Source of the DNA: CAVVAL01 sp963740215
Lineage (GTDB): Bacteria > Actinomycetota > Actinomycetes > Mycobacteriales > Cryptosporangiaceae
Assembly: GCA_963740215.1 (NCBI GenBank)
Contig: CAVUDJ010000019.1
Coordinates: forward strand, 62,001 to 126,000
Length of the DNA: 64,000 nucleotides
Direction: 5' to 3'
The position numbers were made by a program, and so were the translations under genes. Shown here piece by piece: positions 1 to 9,803 of the stretch; the first letter of the stretch is position 1, and each line of letters starts with the position of its first letter. The notes below the pieces were generated by a model, which did no database searches, had not been told where the DNA came from, and worked only from the letters and a program-made list of their open reading frames with translations.

Positions 1-748
1 TGCGGCGGGCAGCAGGCGGTCGGCATGCCGGTCGAAGAAGGTGGCGGCGACGGTGCCGGGCCAGTCCGGCGGCAGCAGGCTCACGGGCAGAGCAGGGTCG
101 GTGAAGAGGAACGCGCGCCAGGCGTGGACAAGGCGGCTCCGGGCGGCGAACGCCTGCTCCTCGGTGGCGCCCTCGCCGGCGTTCTGCGACCACGGGCGCC
201 AGCTGCTCGATGAACCGCTGGTAGTCGAGCGCGAGTTCCTTGAGGTCCCACGCGCGCTCGACCAGCGACAGCGAGTCGCCGGTGTGCTCGGCGTAGAACT
301 GCTCGGCCGGGGTGGCGGCCTCCTCCAGCAGCGCGTCGATCTCGTCGGCGCGGCGGGGCGCCACCCAGGTCGACCCGTCCAGCGGTCCGTACCCGAGGAA
401 CCGCAGGCTGGCGGCCAGGCGCGCGCGGGCGGTGCGGTCGTGCGGGGCCGTGACGACCAGCAGGTGCCAGCGGCCGTCCCATTCGCCCTGGTCTGTGCGG
501 TAGATCCGCACCGCTGCGTCGTCCAGGCGGCGGGTCGCCTTCGCGGTGAGGGAGTAGCCGGGGCCGGTCGGGAGCCGCTCCGGACGCAGCCAGCCTTGCC
601 GGACCATGCGCGAGACCGCCGTGCGGACGGCGGGCGCGGCGATGTCCAGCGGCGCGAGCAGCCGCACGAGTGAGGCGATGGCCGCCGCTCCGCCACGTGA
701 GCGGAGGTGGTCACCGTAAAGGTCGAAGAGTGCGGAACGTGCGTGCAT
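1..748 (-). CDS. PaaX-family transcriptional regulator, 3' end cut by window, frameshifted
   Basis: Read on the minus strand from ATG at 748, the N-terminus has the PaaX winged-helix pattern: ALFDLYGDHLRSRGG, then a segment ending in RTAVSRMVRQGWL. PaaX proteins repress phenylacetate or related aromatic catabolic genes and respond to the CoA thioester. The first frame reads well to about residue 184 (FIEQLAP). The conserved C-terminal part (LVHAWRAFLFTDPALP, then LLPPDWPG) continues in another frame. Removing one G of the GGG at 194-196 joins the two. The gene runs off the left edge, so its end is unknown. Family assignment is by recognition of the motifs; the regulated genes are not visible here. 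Confidence 0.7.
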   Translation of the reverse strand, partial: MHARSALFDLYGDHLRSRGGAAAIASLVRLLAPLDIAAPAVRTAVSRMVRQGWLRPERLPTGPGYSLTAKATRRLDDAAVRIYRTDQGEWDGRWHLLVVTAPHDRTARARLAASLRFLGYGPLDGSTWVAPRRADEIDALLEEAATPAEQFYAEHTGDSLSLVERAWDLKELALDYQRFIEQLAPVVAERRRGRHRGAGVRRPEPPCPRLARVPLHRPCSAREPAAAGLARHRRRHLLRPACRPPAARR

Positions 749-993
749 CCCTGGAAGTCTGTCAGTCCGGATGCCGTTTGGTCCATCACCTGTAACAGAC
801 CGGCCGGGGTCGCCCTTCTCGCTGGTCGGAGAGGTGCGCGTCCACTGTGCTGTCTCGGGTCCAGTTTGGGGTTACGGACGAAGATGCGGAAGAATCGCCA
901 GAGAAGTGTGACGCCCGGGGCCTGCGAGGGTCCTGTGAGGTTTGGACGGCGTGGTCGAGCTCGTGGGCGACCACTGGTCGAGGGGAGCACAAA

Positions 994-1161
994 ATGGCGG
1001 CCATGAAGCCGCGGACAGGTGACGGTCCGCTGGAAGTTACCAAGGAGGGCCGCGGCATCGTCATGCGCGTACCACTCGAAGGTGGCGGCCGGCTTGTCGT
1101 TGAGATGTCGGCCGAGGAAGCCAGCGCGCTCGGCGATGCGCTGAAGAACGTCGTGGGTTAA
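994..1161 (+). CDS. DUF3117 family protein
   Basis: A 55-residue protein starting MAAMKPRTGDGPLEVTKEGR and continuing through GRLVVEMSAEEASALGDALK. This is the highly conserved small actinobacterial DUF3117 family, at its usual length. No function is established. The start at 994 is preceded by an AGGGGAG Shine-Dalgarno sequence at about 981-987. It lies 120 bp upstream of pepA on the same strand. The region 749-993 between it and the divergent PaaX gene holds no gene that I recognise. Confidence 0.9.
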   Translation: MAAMKPRTGDGPLEVTKEGRGIVMRVPLEGGGRLVVEMSAEEASALGDALKNVVG

Positions 1162-1281
1162 GAACGCTCAGTAACGGGCTGAAACAGTCCCGCGTCCTGA
1201 TCTCCGGCCCCGGCCTGCACGGCACGCCCGTGCTTGCCGGGGCCGGCGTCGCTGCCCACCCCATGTCCGGGAGGTCCGTCC

Positions 1282-2754
1282 GTGTCCCTGCTCGATGTCC
1301 GTCTCGTCGCTCCCGGTACTGGTCGCGCGCCGCAGGGGGTGGTGGTCCAGCCCGTGCGGCCGGGGGCCGAAGACGGCACGGAGTTCGTCACGGTCGCCGA
1401 GCCGGTGAGCGAGAGCCTGGCCGCCACCGCCGCCGCGTACCTCGGCGATGTCAAGCACACCGGCAAGGCCGGCGAGGTCCGGGTGCTGCCGCGGCCCGGC
1501 GAGCGGCCGAGCGTCCTCCAGCTGATCGGCGTCGGCGATGGTGACGCCGCCGCCCTGCGCAAGGTCGGGGCCGCCGTGGTCCGGTCCAACTCCGACGTCG
1601 CCGGGGCACGGGTGCTGGTGCCCGCGGACTCCGACGAGGACGCCGTCGGCGGGCTGATCGAGGGCGCGCTGCTCGCGTCGTACCGGTTCACCCTCGCCAG
1701 CAAGGCCGAGCCGCCGACGCTGCGCAGGGTCACGCTCGTCGTCGAGGATCCCGACCGGTACGCGGCAGTCCTGGCCCGCGCCGTCGCGGTGGCGAAGGCC
1801 ACTCACTTCGCGCGCGACATGGCGAACACGCCGAGCCTCACGAAGGACCCGGCCTGGCTCGCCGCGCAGGCCGTGAAGGCCACCGGCAAGCACGGGGTGA
1901 AGGCGATCGTCCGCGAACCCGACCGGCTGGCCGAAGAGGGCTTCAACGGGATTCTCGCCGTGGGCGGTGGTTCCGCGCGTGGCCCGCGGCTCGTCGAGCT
2001 GAAGTGGGCGCCGCGCGGCGCCACGAAGCACGTCGTGCTGGTCGGCAAGGGCATCACGTTCGACACCGGTGGCATCTCCATCAAGCCGTTCCAGGGCATG
2101 CAGCTGATGAAGAAGGACATGGGCGGTGGCGCCGCGGTGATCGGCGCGATCCTCGCGGCAGCCCTGCTGGAGCTGCCGGTCAAGGTCACGGTGCTGGTGC
2201 CGATGGCCGAGAACATGCCGAGCGGCAGCGCGTACCGGCCGGGCGATGTGGTGCGCCACTACGGTGGGCGCACGTCGGAGATCCGCAACACGGACGCGGA
2301 GGGGCGAGTGGTCCTCGCCGATGCGCTGGCGTACGCGGAGAAGAAGCTCGCGCCCGACGCCCTGGTCGATCTCGCCACCCTCACTGGCGCGCAGAGCATC
2401 GCGCTGGGCAAGCGCACGGCCGCGCTCTACGCCGACGACGACGTGCTCGCGAAGGCCCTCACACATGCGGCCGAGGCGGCGGGCGAGCGGGTGTGGCGGA
2501 TGCCGCTCACCGAGGACTACCTGGAGAAGATCGACTCCGACATCGCCGACCTGAACAACGCCGCCGACGGTGGCGCCGGTTCGGTCACGGCGGCGCTCTA
2601 CCTGCGCGAGTTCGCCGGCAGCGCCCGTGACCGCTGGGCCCACATCGACATGTCCGGGCCGTCCTGGTCGGACAGCGCGAACGACGAGCTGACCAAGGGC
2701 GCCACCGGCTGGGGCGTCCGCACGCTCGTCCGCTGGCTGGAGACCCTCGCCTGA
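1282..2754 (+). CDS. pepA: leucyl aminopeptidase (M17)
   Basis: Cytosolic M17 metallopeptidase of 490 residues that removes N-terminal leucine and other residues from peptides using two divalent metals. The metal and catalytic motifs are present: VGKGITFDTGG with the following KKDMGGGAAV, and the family signature NTDAEGRVVLADAL. The N-terminal third is the usual variable domain. I prefer GTG at 1282 to an in-frame ATG at 1234 because GGGAGG at about 1268-1273 is well spaced for it, and the 16 extra residues of the longer form look non-coding. It converges with livK, and a strong hairpin separates the two. Confidence 0.93.
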   Translation: MSLLDVRLVAPGTGRAPQGVVVQPVRPGAEDGTEFVTVAEPVSESLAATAAAYLGDVKHTGKAGEVRVLPRPGERPSVLQLIGVGDGDAAALRKVGAAVVRSNSDVAGARVLVPADSDEDAVGGLIEGALLASYRFTLASKAEPPTLRRVTLVVEDPDRYAAVLARAVAVAKATHFARDMANTPSLTKDPAWLAAQAVKATGKHGVKAIVREPDRLAEEGFNGILAVGGGSARGPRLVELKWAPRGATKHVVLVGKGITFDTGGISIKPFQGMQLMKKDMGGGAAVIGAILAAALLELPVKVTVLVPMAENMPSGSAYRPGDVVRHYGGRTSEIRNTDAEGRVVLADALAYAEKKLAPDALVDLATLTGAQSIALGKRTAALYADDDVLAKALTHAAEAAGERVWRMPLTEDYLEKIDSDIADLNNAADGGAGSVTAALYLREFAGSARDRWAHIDMSGPSWSDSANDELTKGATGWGVRTLVRWLETLA

Positions 2755-2770
2755 CTCTGACCCACGGGTT

Positions 2771-2812
2771 TGGGCGATCTTTCTGGCGTCATAGCGCCAG
2801 AAAGATCGCCCA
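2771..2812. terminator. bidirectional hairpin between pepA and livK
   Basis: A perfect 18-bp stem (arms 2771-2788 and 2795-2812, left arm TGGGCGATCTTTCTGGCG) with a 6-nt loop. It lies just after the pepA stop and just before the livK stop, so it can serve both convergent transcripts. There is no long T run, as is usual for actinobacterial terminators. It belongs to none of the repeat families described elsewhere in the window. Confidence 0.8.
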
Positions 2813-2817
2813 GACCG

Positions 2818-4101
2818 TTAGAGCTTCTCGAAGCAGGGGCCGTCGAACTTGTAGTCCTTGGCCGTCTTGCCCACGTAGAACTCCTTCGTGGTGACGACGC
2901 CGGTCGGCGAGCTCTCGTCCGGCTTGGCGATCACGCTGTCGCGCACCACCGCGTCGTCCGGGTCGCCCGCGTAGTTACCGGCTCCCTCGGGGAGCATGCC
3001 CTGGTAGTCCACCGACTTGAGCTTCTTCACCGCCTTGACCAGACCGGACCGTGTCAGGTCGCCGTCGGAGGCGGCCTGCTCCAGCGCGGCCTTGAGCGGG
3101 TACGACCAGACCCAGCCGGAGGTGTACCCGTCGTTGCCGGTCACGCCGCTGCCCAGCGCGTCCCGCATCGCCTTGTGGCCTTCAGTGTCGGAGGTGAACG
3201 TTGGCCACGGTCCGGACTGCAGGTACTGCGCCTTGATCGCGGCCGCCGCCGGGCTCTTCAACAGGCCGGGGTTCCACGTCGGGCTGGTGCCGATGTAGCG
3301 GCCCTTGTACCCGCGCGCCGCCGCCTGACCGATGATCACCGCCGCGTCGGTCGGGCCTGTGGTGAGGATGACCAGGTCCGGCTTCTTCGAGACGATCGCG
3401 TCGATCGCACCGGACTGGTTCTGCTGGCCGGACGCGGTCTCGACGGCGCTGAAACTGAGCTTGTTCGCCTCGGCGCCGATCTTCGCGCCGGCAGCCGCGT
3501 CGGCACCGTAGTCGCCGGGGTAGTGGACGGCCATGACGCTCTTGGGCTTGATCTCGTCCACCGCGTAGTCGATCGCGTTCATCGACTCCAGGCAGTAGTT
3601 CGTGCCGGACTCCAGGATCACGTCCTTGAAGCCCCATGCCGACGTCCACGACGCGGGCGCGGCGACGACCTCGCTGCGCTCCAGGTCGTTGATGATCGCG
3701 GCAGTGGTCGGCGAGCCGAGCGTCTGCGCGAGGGCCAGCACCTTCGGCTTGATCTCCTGGTACGCCTGGTTGTGGATCTCAGGGTTGTACTTGTTGTCGC
3801 GCACGTACGTCGTGACGTCGATGTCGTATCCGCCGATGCCGCCGTCCTCGTTGACCTTCTTCCAGAACGCCTTCTGGGCGTCGGTGATCGGCACGGCCAG
3901 CCCGGCGAACGGGCCCTCCGTGAGGTCGGAGATGATGCCGAGGTAGATGCAGCCGTTGTCCTTGTTGACGGCCTCCTTGCAGGCGTCGTTGCTCACGCCG
4001 ACGTCGGTTTCGGCGTCGCCGCCACCCCCGCGGCACCCGCTGATCGCGAGCGCGAGCGCGGCGAGTACCGCCACCCCCGCCCGGTACCTGTTCATCCTCA
4101 T
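2818..4101 (-). CDS. livK: ABC transporter substrate-binding lipoprotein, branched-chain amino acid/amide type
   Basis: 427-residue extracytoplasmic solute receptor. The N-terminus has a basic start, a hydrophobic stretch and a lipobox (LAISGC), so it is probably lipid-anchored to the outer face of the membrane. The mature part has the type I periplasmic-binding fold of the Leu/Ile/Val receptor family (GIISDLTEGPFAGLAVPI near its start). It is the last gene of a six-gene operon and lies 26 bp after livM. The ligand cannot be told from sequence; the acyl-CoA ligase in the operon hints at a carboxylic acid and not necessarily an amino acid. The symbol is by family only. Confidence 0.85.
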   Translation of the reverse strand: MRMNRYRAGVAVLAALALAISGCRGGGGDAETDVGVSNDACKEAVNKDNGCIYLGIISDLTEGPFAGLAVPITDAQKAFWKKVNEDGGIGGYDIDVTTYVRDNKYNPEIHNQAYQEIKPKVLALAQTLGSPTTAAIINDLERSEVVAAPASWTSAWGFKDVILESGTNYCLESMNAIDYAVDEIKPKSVMAVHYPGDYGADAAAGAKIGAEANKLSFSAVETASGQQNQSGAIDAIVSKKPDLVILTTGPTDAAVIIGQAAARGYKGRYIGTSPTWNPGLLKSPAAAAIKAQYLQSGPWPTFTSDTEGHKAMRDALGSGVTGNDGYTSGWVWSYPLKAALEQAASDGDLTRSGLVKAVKKLKSVDYQGMLPEGAGNYAGDPDDAVVRDSVIAKPDESSPTGVVTTKEFYVGKTAKDYKFDGPCFEKL

Positions 4102-4127
4102 TGATCTGTCCTTTCGCGACGACGGCG

Positions 4128-5228
4128 TCAGTAGGAGAAAGGCCAGGCCTTCCAGTAGTTCCGGATCCGGATCCAGATTCCGAAGAGTCCGCGGGGTTCG
4201 GCGATCAGGAACCCGATGATGAGCAGGCCGTACAGGATCGCCTCGATCTGGAAGACGTTCACGCCACCGGTTGACTGGGCGCTGATCGCGGGGACCAGCG
4301 CCGGCAGTTCCCTGGTGAGCCGGGGGAGCAGGGTGATGAAGAGGGCGCCCATGATCGAGCCGGAGATCGTGGAGACCCCGCCTATCAGGACCATCGCGAT
4401 GAACTGCACCGACAGGAGCAGGTTGAACGAGCCGGGGTCGAAGAAGCCGGTGACGGTGTAGAGCAGGGCACCGGCGCAGCCCGCGTAGAACGACGAGAGC
4501 GCGAACGCCAGCGCTTTGTACCTCGTGAGGCTGACGCCGATGACCTCAGCCGCGATGTCACGGTCGCGGACTGCCGCGAACGACCGCCCCACCGCCGACC
4601 GCGCGAGGTTCCTGGCCAGCAGCGCGAAGATCACCAGCAGGACGAACATCAGCAGGTAGAGGTTCTGCTCGCGGGTGAGGAACGCGCTGTCCTCGTCGAA
4701 CCGGTACCCGAACATCTCCGGTATCGCCGCCTCGCGCCCGACCCCTGGGCCGCCGGTCAGCTCGTCCCACTCCTTGAAGATGTGCTCGCCGAGGAAGACC
4801 AGCCCCAGCGTGACGATCGCCAGGTACAGGCCGCGCAGGCGGGCGGCGAGTGGCGCCACGATCAGCCCGGCGAGGCCCGCGACGAGCCCGGCGGCGAGTA
4901 GCCACACGGGAAGGAATGTGATCCCGTAGCCGATGACCGGCCCGTCCGGGTCACCCGAGATCGCCGCCGCTGTGTACGCGCCGACCCCGAGGAAGAACGC
5001 GTGGCCCAGCGACACCTGACCGGCGTACCCGGTGACGAGATTGAGCCCGATGGCCCCGATCGCGGCGACGAACCCGACCGCCAGCAGCTGGAGGAGGTCG
5101 TCCTGGAGGAGGAAGGGGAATAGCAGCGCCAAGCCCACGAGCGCAGCCACGGACACCCGCTTGGCCGGCGTGTTGAGCAGCGCCATCTCCTGCGCGTACG
5201 ACGTGTACAGCTCCGGACGGCCTCTCAT
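4128..5228 (-). CDS. livM: ABC transporter permease, LivM type
   Basis: 366-residue inner-membrane permease with about ten hydrophobic segments and the LivM signature region around GLNLVTGYAGQVSLGHAFFLG near residues 60-80. The start is ATG at 5228, which overlaps the livH stop by 4 bp (ATGA), so translation is coupled. A much longer open frame runs upstream but overlaps livH and has no permease-like sequence. It pairs with LivH to form the membrane channel of the importer. Confidence 0.88.
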   Translation of the reverse strand: MRGRPELYTSYAQEMALLNTPAKRVSVAALVGLALLFPFLLQDDLLQLLAVGFVAAIGAIGLNLVTGYAGQVSLGHAFFLGVGAYTAAAISGDPDGPVIGYGITFLPVWLLAAGLVAGLAGLIVAPLAARLRGLYLAIVTLGLVFLGEHIFKEWDELTGGPGVGREAAIPEMFGYRFDEDSAFLTREQNLYLLMFVLLVIFALLARNLARSAVGRSFAAVRDRDIAAEVIGVSLTRYKALAFALSSFYAGCAGALLYTVTGFFDPGSFNLLLSVQFIAMVLIGGVSTISGSIMGALFITLLPRLTRELPALVPAISAQSTGGVNVFQIEAILYGLLIIGFLIAEPRGLFGIWIRIRNYWKAWPFSY

Positions 5229-6112
5229 ACCCGCTCGACCTCCCGGGTGCCGAAGAGGCCGTACGGCCGGATCAGGAGAACGAGCAGCATGACGACGTAC
5301 GGTGCGACGACCGCGAAGTTCTGGCCGAGCCACGGCGCGTAGCTGCCCTGGTACGTGCCGACGAGCGACTGCACGACGCCGATGACGAGGCCGCCGATCA
5401 CGGCGCCGGGCACGGAGTCGAGACCGCCGAGGATGATGGCCGGGAGCCCGATCAGAGCCACGATCCAGGTCTGCTGGTCGACACCGGCGCCGGTGCCGAC
5501 GAAGACACCTGCCACCGTCGCGAGCGCCCCGGCGATCGCCCACGAGAGGGCGAACACGGTCCCGACGGAGATTCCCTGCGCGAGCGCCGCCTCCTGGTCG
5601 AGCGCGGTGGCGCGCATCGCGAGCCCGATCCGGGAGTACCGGAAGAACGCGAACAGCGCCGTGACCAGGACGGCGGTGGTGACCATCATCGCCAGGTACC
5701 GCGTCTCCAACGCGACCGGGCCGATCGACACCGTGTCCAGGCCCCACGGGTCGCCGACCTGGCGCACCTCGCGTCCGATGAAGCTGTTGACGACGACCCG
5801 CACGACGATGTCGACGCCGAGCGTGATGATCGCGACGACGAACACCGGCTTGCCGACCATCGGCCGCAGCGCCACCCGCTCGATGGCCAGCGCCAGCAGC
5901 GCCACCAGCGCGGCGCCGAGCACGACCGCGAGGTAGAAGTTCACCTCGACCGCCAGGTAGCTGACCAGCACCGCGCCGGTGAGCATGAGCGCCGGCTGGG
6001 CGAAGCTGATCACCCGTGTGGACTTGTAGATGATCACGAATCCGACCGCGAGCAGCGCGTAGACCGATCCGGAGCCGAGGCCGCGAAGGATGCTCTGCAG
6101 GAGTTCGGTCAC
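5225..6112 (-). CDS. livH: ABC transporter permease, LivH type
   Basis: 295-residue membrane protein of the LivH family: LLQSILRGLGSGSVYALLAV at the N-terminus, several hydrophobic segments, and the region RATALDQEAALAQGISV typical of the cytoplasmic coupling loop. The start is GTG at 6112, overlapping the stop of the acyl-CoA ligase as GTGA; livM overlaps its own stop. Expression is therefore tightly linked to both neighbours. Its role is to form the transmembrane pathway with LivM. Confidence 0.88.
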   Translation of the reverse strand: MTELLQSILRGLGSGSVYALLAVGFVIIYKSTRVISFAQPALMLTGAVLVSYLAVEVNFYLAVVLGAALVALLALAIERVALRPMVGKPVFVVAIITLGVDIVVRVVVNSFIGREVRQVGDPWGLDTVSIGPVALETRYLAMMVTTAVLVTALFAFFRYSRIGLAMRATALDQEAALAQGISVGTVFALSWAIAGALATVAGVFVGTGAGVDQQTWIVALIGLPAIILGGLDSVPGAVIGGLVIGVVQSLVGTYQGSYAPWLGQNFAVVAPYVVMLLVLLIRPYGLFGTREVERV

Positions 6113-7967
6113 CGCTTCACCCCCGACTTGTACATCGAGTCCACCAGGTCGCCGAACATCTCCGCCAGCGCCGACCGCTTCACCTTCTGAGTCGCGGTCA
6201 GCTCGCCGTCCTCGTGGTCGAGTTCCTTCGGCAGCATCCGGAACCGCTTGACCTGCTCCACCGTGGACACCCGCGCGTTGACGCCGTCGATGACGCCCTG
6301 TACGAGCGCGATGACCTCGGGCTTCTCGGCCAGGTCGCGGTAGGTCGTGTACGGGATCCTGCGGCGCTGGGCCCAGTCGCCGACGGTGTCGAGCTCGATC
6401 CCGACCAGCGCGGTGAGGTACGCGCGCCGGTCGCCGACGATCACCGCCTCCTTGACGTACGGCGAGGTCTTGAGCGCGTTCTCGATCTCGGACGGCGCGA
6501 TGTTCTTCCCGCCGGCCGTGATGATGATGTCCTTCATGCGGTCGGTGATGCGGACGTGCGTGCCGTCGACCCACTCGCCGACATCGCCCGTGTGCAGCCA
6601 CCCGTCGTCGTCCAGCGCCTTCGCGGTGTCCCCCGGCCGGTTCCAGTAGCCGGCGAAGACGCCGGGATGGCGGGTGAGGATCTCGCCGGTGCCCTCGTCG
6701 ATCTTCAGCTCGGTGCCGTTCTGCGGCTCGCCCACCGTGCCGAGCTTCACCCGCCCGGGCCGGTTACTGGTGGCGATCGCGCTGTTCTCGGTCATCCCGT
6801 ACAGCTCGTGCATCGGGATCCCGATCCCCATGAAGAACGTGAGGACGTCCGGCGCGATCGGGGCGGCGCCGGATGCGGCGTACCGCACCTTGCGCATGCC
6901 GATCCGATCCTTCAGCGCGCGGAACAGGATCACGTACCCGAGTGCGTAGAGAGCACGTGAGCCGGCGGTGTGCGTGCCGCCGGTGCGCACCAAGGTGTTC
7001 GCGATCCTCTTCGCGAGTGCCATGCCCGCGCGGTGCGCGGCCCGCTTGAGCCGGGATGCGTTGGCCGCGCGGATCATCACGCCCGCGAGCACCTTCTCCC
7101 AGATGCGAGGCACCCCGAACAGGATCGTCGGCTGCACCTCGCGCAGGTTCGCCGGCACGGTCTCGATCGACTCGGCGAAGTTCACCTGGACGCCGACCGC
7201 CGCGTTGAACCACGTCGTGAAGATCCGCTCGGCGACGTGGCACAGCGGCAGGTACGACAGCGTCACGTCCCGGTCGGTGGGCGGCGGGTCGGTGAACCCT
7301 CCGCCGTCGACCAGGGTCCGCACCGCGAACTCGATGTTGGCGACAGTGAGCATCGCGCCCTTCGGCCGGCCCGTCGTGCCGGAGGTGTAGATCAGCGTGG
7401 CGAGGTCGTCCGCGGTCGCGGCGGCCATCCGCGCTTCGACCGCTCCTTCGTGGCTTCCGGCGGTGCTCGCGACCGAGCGTGGACCAGTTCCTCCCAGCCG
7501 AGCAGGCGCGGATCGTCGTAGCGGCGCCGGATCCCCCGCGGCTCCAGATAGACGATGCGTTGCAGGTCGGGCAGTTCGTCGATGACGGCGAGCACCTTGT
7601 CGACCTGCTCCTGGTCCTCCGCGACGAGGATCTTCGTGCCCGAGTCGGCGAGCAGGTAACCCACCTCAGGCGCCGGGTTCGTCGGGTACAGCCCCACCGT
7701 CACCCCTCGTACCGCGGTGGCGGCCAGGTCGGTGTAGAGCCACTCGCGGCGGTTCTCGGAGTGGACCGCGATCCGGTCCCCGGGCTCGACGCCGAGCGCC
7801 AGGAACGCGTGCGCCACGTCGAGCACGGTCTCCCAATACGCGGCCCAGGTGACCTCCTGCCAGACGCCGAAATCCTTCTCTCTCATCGCGACCCTGGTGG
7901 GTGTGGCGGCTGCGCGGTCCCGGACGCGCGTGGCGATGGTCTGCGTGGCAACGGTCGTTACCGTCAT
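6109..7967 (-). CDS. long-chain acyl-CoA ligase (AMP-binding enzyme) inside the liv operon, two frameshifts
   Basis: Adenylate-forming ligase of the FadD15/FAA1 type that activates a carboxylic acid to its CoA thioester. Signatures are YTSGTTGRPKGAML (P-loop-like motif), YGMTENSAIATSNRP and GWLHTGDVGEW. The N-terminal part from ATG 7967 (AGGAGG 6 nt upstream) and the C-terminal part are in different frames. Removing one base near 7475 and one near 7453 gives a continuous reading through ...HAGREHRRKHEGAVEARM.... Both breaks look like single-base insertions. The gene overlaps livG and livH by 4 bp each, so it is an integral operon member. Imported substrate is presumably activated directly; the substrate is unknown. 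Confidence 0.85.
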
Positions 7968-8749
7968 GGGGACACCTCCTGGACCCGGTGCTCCTCGCCG
8001 AGGTAGGCGCGGATCACGTCCGGGTTGCGCTGCACCTCGGCCGGGGTGCCGGTGGTGATCGGGGATCCGAAGTCGACGACGAGTACCCGGTCGGCGAGGT
8101 CCATCACCAGGCCCATGTCGTGCTCGACCATGATCATCGGCACGTCGAGTTCGTCCCGGACGTCGAGGATGTACCGCGCCATGTCCTCGGTCTCCTCCAT
8201 GTTCATGCCTGCGACCGGTTCGTCGAGGAGCAGCAGCTTCGGCTCCATCGCGAGCGCGCGTCCCAGCTCGACGCGTTTCTGCACCCCGTACGGCAGCAGC
8301 CCGACCGGGTGGCGCCGCCACTGCGCGAGTTCGAGGAAGTCGATGACCTCCTCGATGACGGCCCGGTGCTTGAGTTCCTCGTTCCGCGCCTTTCCCAGCC
8401 AGGCCAGTGCGGCGACGACGCCGTACTTCACGTGGGTGTGCCGGCCGAGCATCAGGTTGTCGACAACCGTGAGGTTGCTGAACAGCTCCACGTTCTGGAA
8501 GGTCCGTGCCATCCCGAGCTGAGCGATGCGGTGCGGGCGCATGCCGATCAGGTTGGTGCCGTGGAACGTGACGCGGCCCTCCTGCGGCCGGTACACGCCG
8601 GACAGGACGTTGAAGATCGACGTCTTGCCGGCGCCGTTCGGGCCGATGACCGCGAACAGCTCGCGCTCGCCCACCTCGAACGAGACGCCGTTGATCGCCT
8701 TCACCCCGGCGAACGACAGGTGGACGTCGTCGAAGGTCAGAACATTCAC
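7964..8749 (-). CDS. livG: ABC transporter ATP-binding protein, LivG type
   Basis: 261-residue ATPase. Walker A GPNGAGKTSI, Walker B region LLLDEPVAGMN and the LivG-type linker FQNVELFSNLTVVDNLMLGR are visible. The start is GTG at 8749, forming a GTGA overlap with the livF stop; the next gene's ATG overlaps its own stop. It powers the importer together with LivF. Confidence 0.9.
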   Translation of the reverse strand: MNVLTFDDVHLSFAGVKAINGVSFEVGERELFAVIGPNGAGKTSIFNVLSGVYRPQEGRVTFHGTNLIGMRPHRIAQLGMARTFQNVELFSNLTVVDNLMLGRHTHVKYGVVAALAWLGKARNEELKHRAVIEEVIDFLELAQWRRHPVGLLPYGVQKRVELGRALAMEPKLLLLDEPVAGMNMEETEDMARYILDVRDELDVPMIMVEHDMGLVMDLADRVLVVDFGSPITTGTPAEVQRNPDVIRAYLGEEHRVQEVSP

Positions 8750-9546
8750 GAGAGCCACCGCTTCCGCCGCTTGTAGTGCTTGACGTCGCGGAACGACTTC
8801 GCCGCGCCCTCGCTGTGGAGGCCCAGGTAGAACTCGCGGACGTCGGAGTCTTCGAGCAGTTGGGCCGCCGGGCGGTCCATGACGACCTTGCCGGTCTCCA
8901 GCACGTAGCCGTGGTCGGCGATCGACAGCGCCATCGCGGCGTTCTGCTCGACCAGCAGCACGGTCGTGCCCTGGCGGTTGATCTCGACGATCAGCTCGCG
9001 GATCTGCTGGACCAGCAGCGGTGCCAGCCCCAGGCTCGGCTCGTCCAGCAGCAGCACCTCGGGGTTGGACATCATCGCCCGCCCCATCGCCAGCATCTGC
9101 TGCTCGCCGCCGGACAGGTAGCCGGCCGTCCTCTTGCGCCGCTCGCCGAGCACGGGGAACAGGTCGTAGGCGCGTTGCAGGTTCTCCTTGAGGTGGCGCG
9201 CATCGGTGTGCGCGCCGACGCGCAGGTTCTCCTCGACGGTGAACTCGGCGAAGATCCGCCTGCCCTCCATCACCTGTTTGATGCCGCGCGCGACGATCCT
9301 CGCCGGCCGGAGCCGGTGGATCGGTGAGCCGCCGAGCGTGATCGTGCCCTTGGTGATCTCGCCGTCGTGCACGTCGAGCAGGCCGGAGATCGCGCGGAGC
9401 AGCGTCGTCTTGCCGGCGCCGTTCGCGCCGAGCAGCGCCACGATGCGGCCCTTGGGCACGTCGAGGCTCACGCCGCGGAGCACGAGCGCGACGTCGTTGT
9501 ACACGACTTCGAGGTTCTCTACCGCGAGTAAGGAGCCTTGCGTCAT
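8746..9546 (-). CDS. livF: ABC transporter ATP-binding protein, LivF type; first gene of operon
   Basis: 266-residue ATPase with Walker A LLGANGAGKTTLL, signature SGGEQQMLAMGRAMM and Walker B VLLLDEPSLGL, as in LivF proteins. It is the promoter-proximal gene of livF-livG-ligase-livH-livM-livK; all junctions but the last overlap by 4 bp. The 365 bp upstream (9547-9911) must hold the promoter. I could not identify an operator with confidence there, only a copy of the 64-nt palindromic element that ends the next gene. Confidence 0.9.
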   Translation of the reverse strand: MTQGSLLAVENLEVVYNDVALVLRGVSLDVPKGRIVALLGANGAGKTTLLRAISGLLDVHDGEITKGTITLGGSPIHRLRPARIVARGIKQVMEGRRIFAEFTVEENLRVGAHTDARHLKENLQRAYDLFPVLGERRKRTAGYLSGGEQQMLAMGRAMMSNPEVLLLDEPSLGLAPLLVQQIRELIVEINRQGTTVLLVEQNAAMALSIADHGYVLETGKVVMDRPAAQLLEDSDVREFYLGLHSEGAAKSFRDVKHYKRRKRWLS

Positions 9547-9803
9547 CGCGCCCCCAGCCGATGATCACCTACGGTTACCACGACACGGGTACAACGACTG
9601 CGGCCGCGGCCCCAGCCCACCTGCAGCAATGCTCACAAGCGGGGACCTTGCGGTCCTCGCTGTGAGTAAGGGGAGTCTATCGCCGGGCTTCGTACCGTGT
9701 CTGTACGCAGACGCGCTGTGAGTCCACTACAGATAAAAGCGTGACCTAACAGAGACGGATGCGGACAGTCACTCTCGGCTCTGCCAGGGCGCGCCGGCCA
9801 GCG

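Noticed and set aside
2770..4104. Long plus-strand frame opposite livK, and similar long antisense frames across the window
   Set aside because: In high-GC DNA the antisense frames of real genes stay open. These translate to Arg/Gly/Val-rich strings without family motifs.
7392..8321. A separate short AMP-ligase N-terminal protein
   Set aside because: Its last 30 residues are off-frame; with two bases removed it joins the rest of the ligase, so one gene is the better reading.
9570..9595. GGTTACC...GGGTAC upstream of livF as another TTACC-N4-GGTAA site
   Set aside because: The half-sites are 7 nt apart and the right half is not GGTAA, so it does not fit the 5-4-5 design.
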